Positions 61,668-64,000 of a stretch of DNA of 64,000 nt are shown one piece after another; within the stretch, counting starts at the first letter, position 1; every line of letters starts with the position of its first letter. The stretch covers positions 62,001-126,000 of the forward strand of contig CAJKXZ010000002.1 of assembly GCA_905203995.1 (NCBI GenBank). The letters are read 5' to 3'. Below the pieces are notes generated by a model that worked only from the letters and a program-made list of their open reading frames with translations, was not told where the DNA came from and did not search any database. The stretch is from an uncultured Methanomassiliicoccus sp. GTDB taxonomy: Archaea; Thermoplasmatota; Thermoplasmata; Methanomassiliicoccales; Methanomassiliicoccaceae. The position numbers and the translations under genes are program-made.

Positions 61668-61806
61668 TTATAAAGTCGGGCTGTTTAAAATAAACATCAT
61701 TTCCCTTACAATATGTAGAACAAATGCAGTATTACTATACATGTGTAAAATGTACTCCGATAATTTATACAAAGAGGGAAAATATTTCACAAGTAGAGCA
61801 AAAGAG

Positions 61807-61814
61807 TATATATT
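61807..61814 (+). promoter_or_regulatory. TATA box of the lobe-swapped binding-protein gene
   Basis: TATATATT at 61807-61814 is centred 25 bp before the ATG at 61835, so transcription should start at or near that ATG and yield a leaderless message. This supports 61835 over the longer frame from 61724. Confidence 0.55.
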
Positions 61815-61834
61815 GTTCACTAGATCCAATAAAT

Positions 61835-62974
61835 ATGGACAAAAGAGCAGTTCTTGCAGTGATTGTAGTCATTGCGGTAGTTGTTGTGGGAGTTGCTGGC
61901 TATGTCTTTACCAGAGGAGATAGCTCAGATGCCATACAATATACCAAGGTAGATCCAAGCAAGCAATTGGATTCTATTAAAGAAGGAACGATAGATGCGG
62001 GTGTTTTGTGGGAACCTTACGCCACTGCGGCGGAGATGAGTGGAGGTGCAGAAGTACTCGTGTGGTCTGAAGAGTTCTGGCCTGGACATCCATGTTGCGT
62101 AGTTGCAGTGGATGATAAATTTGCGCAGAAAAACCCAGATGCAATTATCGCCTTTTTAGCAGCGCAGATCAAAGCATTAAATTGGATTAACGAAGCAATG
62201 GATGAGAATAGTCCTAACCATCAAGCATTGATTGACATTACAAAAGACCATACTGGCTTAAAAAATGATTCAGAGATTATGGCATCATTAAGTCACATGG
62301 AACTAACATATGAGATGAATAATAATGTCCAAGACGGAGAAAAAGGATTCAATGATTGGTTAGAATATTATGTAGATGAATTCATAAATCAAGAGATCAT
62401 TTCTGAAAAGAATCTTAAAGCAAGAGGATGTAACAATTCTAAAGAGTTTATAGACAAAATTGTAAACGGTGACTATTTAGAGAGTGCTAAAGAACTTGGC
62501 GAGGATTATGCAGGCCTATCTACACAAGTCACAATGAGAATTGGACAACTCAATGGAGATCTTCACCAATTAGCAGTAGTTGTAGCCATGAGTCCACTTG
62601 CTGGAGAAGATGGGAAAAGCATGCTTGAACAATTCAATATTAATGCTGTAAGTGGCACCAAATACCCATCAGGAAAGGACGTTATGACGGCATTCATTGG
62701 TGGAGAATTAGACATTGCATATGTAGGATCACCCCCCGTTATTCAGCATTTAGCTCAACATACAGATCTAGGCGTATCGATAATTGCATGTGCAAATACT
62801 AATGGTTCTGCTGTGATTGTAAAGGAAGGAATGTTCGATGAAGGCATGACCTTAGAAGAAAAGATACAGGGCCTTAAAGGTAAAGTAGTCGGCATACCAA
62901 TGGGATCCATCCAACAATTGATGCTCTTGTATCTTGGAGCTCAATATGATGTGAAAGTTTCATCCTGGGTCTGA
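61835..62974 (+). CDS. Membrane-anchored NitT/TauT-type binding protein with swapped lobe order
   Basis: This 379-aa protein has one N-terminal hydrophobic anchor (about 4-26). It then runs straight into what is normally the C-terminal lobe of SsuA/NrtA-like proteins ('VDPSKQLDSIKEGTIDAGVLWEPY', 'PGHPCCVVAVDDKFAQKNPDA', about 38-230). From about residue 234 the normal N-terminal lobe follows ('MRIGQLNGDLHQLA', 'GGELDIAYVGSPPVI', 'LKGKVVGIPMGSIQQLML'), ending where the two lobes usually join. Both lobes look intact, so it could fold as a circular permutant. No permease or ATPase gene is adjacent. Leaderless start at 61835. Confidence 0.8.
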   Translation: MDKRAVLAVIVVIAVVVVGVAGYVFTRGDSSDAIQYTKVDPSKQLDSIKEGTIDAGVLWEPYATAAEMSGGAEVLVWSEEFWPGHPCCVVAVDDKFAQKNPDAIIAFLAAQIKALNWINEAMDENSPNHQALIDITKDHTGLKNDSEIMASLSHMELTYEMNNNVQDGEKGFNDWLEYYVDEFINQEIISEKNLKARGCNNSKEFIDKIVNGDYLESAKELGEDYAGLSTQVTMRIGQLNGDLHQLAVVVAMSPLAGEDGKSMLEQFNINAVSGTKYPSGKDVMTAFIGGELDIAYVGSPPVIQHLAQHTDLGVSIIACANTNGSAVIVKEGMFDEGMTLEEKIQGLKGKVVGIPMGSIQQLMLLYLGAQYDVKVSSWV

Positions 62975-62989
62975 AAATATGACCGTTAA

Positions 62990-63011
62990 AGAGCTGCAAT
63001 TTAGCAGCTCT
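62990..63011 (+). terminator. Hairpin terminator after the binding-protein gene
   Basis: AGAGCTGC (62990-62997) pairs with GCAGCTCT (63004-63011) around AATTTA and is followed by a T-rich run. Confidence 0.75.
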
Positions 63012-63092
63012 ATTTATTTTTATGATTAACACCTACGATATTTTAAAATATAGCATTGTATAAATGGATATTATTAATAAATAATAAGTATG

Positions 63093-63183
63093 TATAAATA
63101 CTTAATTTTCTATACAGTATATTGTAGAGCATTATGATATGCCTGCTTAATATTCATTCAAAACTACAATGCTCTAGGAGGGA
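63093..63183 (+). promoter_or_regulatory. TATA box and 5' leader hairpin ending at the Shine-Dalgarno sequence
   Basis: TATAAATA (63093-63100) predicts a transcript start near 63123-63126. There begins TAGAGCATT (63125-63133), whose exact complement AATGCTCTA (63168-63176) ends directly before the Shine-Dalgarno sequence GGAGGG (63177-63182). The 5' end of the message would fold back beside the ribosome-binding site. Confidence 0.6.
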
Positions 63184-63188
63184 AAGAA

Positions 63189-63800
63189 ATGAAATATGGC
63201 AAGATATTTGCGTTAATAACCGCAATATTGATGATTTCTGTCACAGCCCCTCTAGCATCTGCAGAGATGGCAGACAGCAAATCGTTGTTGAAAAGCGAGT
63301 ATACTTCAGAGAGTGATGCCTACGATGAGATTCAAACAAACATATTCACAAATGACTTAACAGGAGATATCAATTCATCTTTGAACAAATATACTACAAA
63401 AATAAGCAGTTCAACAGACCTTTTAGATCTTGAATTGATTTCATCGCCCGAGACATTGGTCGTTATTGATGAAGCCTGGGCAATTGATAAAAATCAAGTC
63501 AGTGTAGAAAATGACATTAGTGCATTAATTAAACGTGGTAACCCAGTAGTAGTTGTTGGTGAGAGTCCTGAACTGCTCATGAAATCTGGGCAAGATGTAG
63601 GTTTCAGTGGCTTCTCTGAAGGAGCACAGATTTACTCCATGATTCACTTTCCAGACACAGGTGCGGTAACTTGTATAAGTGTTAGTGGTGATGAAACAAT
63701 AAATACCTCTGATTTATTAGCTAGGGCGTACCAACTAGTTAATGAAGCACTTGATGATGATACAGGGGCACCAGTAGGAAATCTTGGTGAACCATATTAA
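63189..63800 (+). CDS. Secreted protein, probably cut short by an in-frame TAA
   Basis: MKYGKIFALITAILMISVTAPLASA is a clear signal peptide (residues 1-25, cleavage after ASA; given here in full only as a position range in the mature annotation). The mature part is an acidic, Ser/Thr-rich extracellular domain with 'TLVVIDEAWAIDKNQ' and 'GNPVVVVGESPELLMKSG', which look like alternating strands and helices. GGAGGG precedes the ATG. The TAA at 63798-63800 is followed by an uninterrupted frame of similar composition to the window end, so the native protein is probably longer. I recognise no family. Confidence 0.6.
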   Translation: MKYGKIFALITAILMISVTAPLASAEMADSKSLLKSEYTSESDAYDEIQTNIFTNDLTGDINSSLNKYTTKISSSTDLLDLELISSPETLVVIDEAWAIDKNQVSVENDISALIKRGNPVVVVGESPELLMKSGQDVGFSGFSEGAQIYSMIHFPDTGAVTCISVSGDETINTSDLLARAYQLVNEALDDDTGAPVGNLGEPY

Positions 63801-64000
63801 TCCTACTTTGAAAAGACTACTTCAAAGGGAATTATAGCATCAAAAACTACATATCATAAATTATTAGGAGATACTGATCCAAATAATGATTACTATTTGA
63901 CACACTATAGGTTTTCAGCAACACCATCAAATGGTCATTCCAAAAGCGGAATGCAAATTATAAATGATGTATCTTCGACCTCCGACAGTCGCCCAAGTGG
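63801..64000 (+). pseudogene. In-frame continuation of the secreted protein beyond the TAA, runs off the window
   Basis: The same frame stays open for 66 codons from 63801 to the edge of the window. It encodes a Tyr/Ser/Thr-rich stretch (SYFEKTTSKGIIASK, then 'DYYLTHYRFSATPSNG') that reads like a beta-rich extracellular domain. It has no start codon with a Shine-Dalgarno sequence of its own. It is best seen as the second part of the 63189 gene, separated by a nonsense codon or a sequencing error. Confidence 0.5.

Noticed and set aside
61724..61834. Longer start for the lobe-swapped binding protein
   Set aside because: The extra 37 residues are cysteine- and tyrosine-rich, precede a standard anchor, and lie upstream of a TATA box that places the transcript start at 61835.
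1..64000. CRISPR array or insertion sequence
   Set aside because: No regularly spaced direct repeats and no transposase gene were seen in the window.

Overview
The window comes from a methanogenic archaeon, most probably of the order Methanomassiliicoccales (Thermoplasmata). The evidence is a complete coenzyme F430 pathway (cfbA-E), archaeal information-processing genes (PCNA, TFS, Spt5, SecE, L11, thermosome-like chaperonin, CDC48, Elp3, aCPSF-type nuclease), two FtsZ genes, a form III RuBisCO/AMP pathway, TATA-box promoters and mixed SD-led and leaderless genes. TAG is very rare as a stop: among about 70 gene ends checked it closes only the genes ending at 2622 (+), 5723 (-) and 35118 (-). 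This fits a lineage that decodes UAG as pyrrolysine, though no pyl gene lies in the window. The genus is not resolved.

Layout. 1-~5650: right part of an integrated plasmid-like element (HUH rolling-circle Rep, winged-helix proteins, a PD-(D/E)XK nuclease-like protein, a divergent control region with palindromes, three zinc-ribbon microproteins and a tyrosine recombinase); the left end is outside the window. 5.7-13.2 kb: DUF5714 protein, NitT/TauT-type ABC importer, ABC-2 exporter, Na+/H+ antiporter. 13.1-24.6 kb: eleven same-strand genes covering the route from glutamyl-tRNA to F430. The order is hemA (fused to a siroheme-synthase domain), hemB, hemL, hemC, cobA, hemD, then cfbA, cfbE, cfbD, cfbC, cfbB. 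24.7-31.4 kb: tRNA-Leu, cstA, L11-Spt5-SecE, two ftsZ. 31.9-37.2 kb: thiM-thiE-HAD, tRNA-Met, an NrdG-like radical SAM protein, nadC, beta-CASP nuclease. 37.4-43.5 kb: tfs with a structured leader, PCNA, split transketolase plus transaldolase, geranylgeranyl reductase, Taw2. 43.5-49.6 kb: a cysteine-rich protein and a Bat-type regulator divergent from the ribose-1,5-bisphosphate isomerase/RuBisCO/AMP phosphorylase operon. 49.6-53.1 kb: a urea transporter, ion channel and SulP operon. 53.2-61.6 kb: divergent chaperonin, DUF89, flippase, CDC48, PRC-barrel, Elp3 and a winged-helix regulator. 61.8-64 kb: a substrate-binding protein whose two lobes are in swapped order, and a secreted protein interrupted by an in-frame TAA.

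Together the chromosomal genes describe an anaerobe that makes its own Ni-tetrapyrrole, salvages nucleotides through the AMP/RuBisCO route, supplies pentoses through a transketolase/transaldolase shunt, and takes up small nitrogen or sulfur compounds. The least ordinary signals are the lobe-swapped binding protein, hairpins placed at predicted transcript starts (tfs and the 63-kb secreted gene), near-identical DNA tracts between the ftsZ paralogs and between the two CDC48 ATPase domains, and the palindrome-studded control region of the mobile element.
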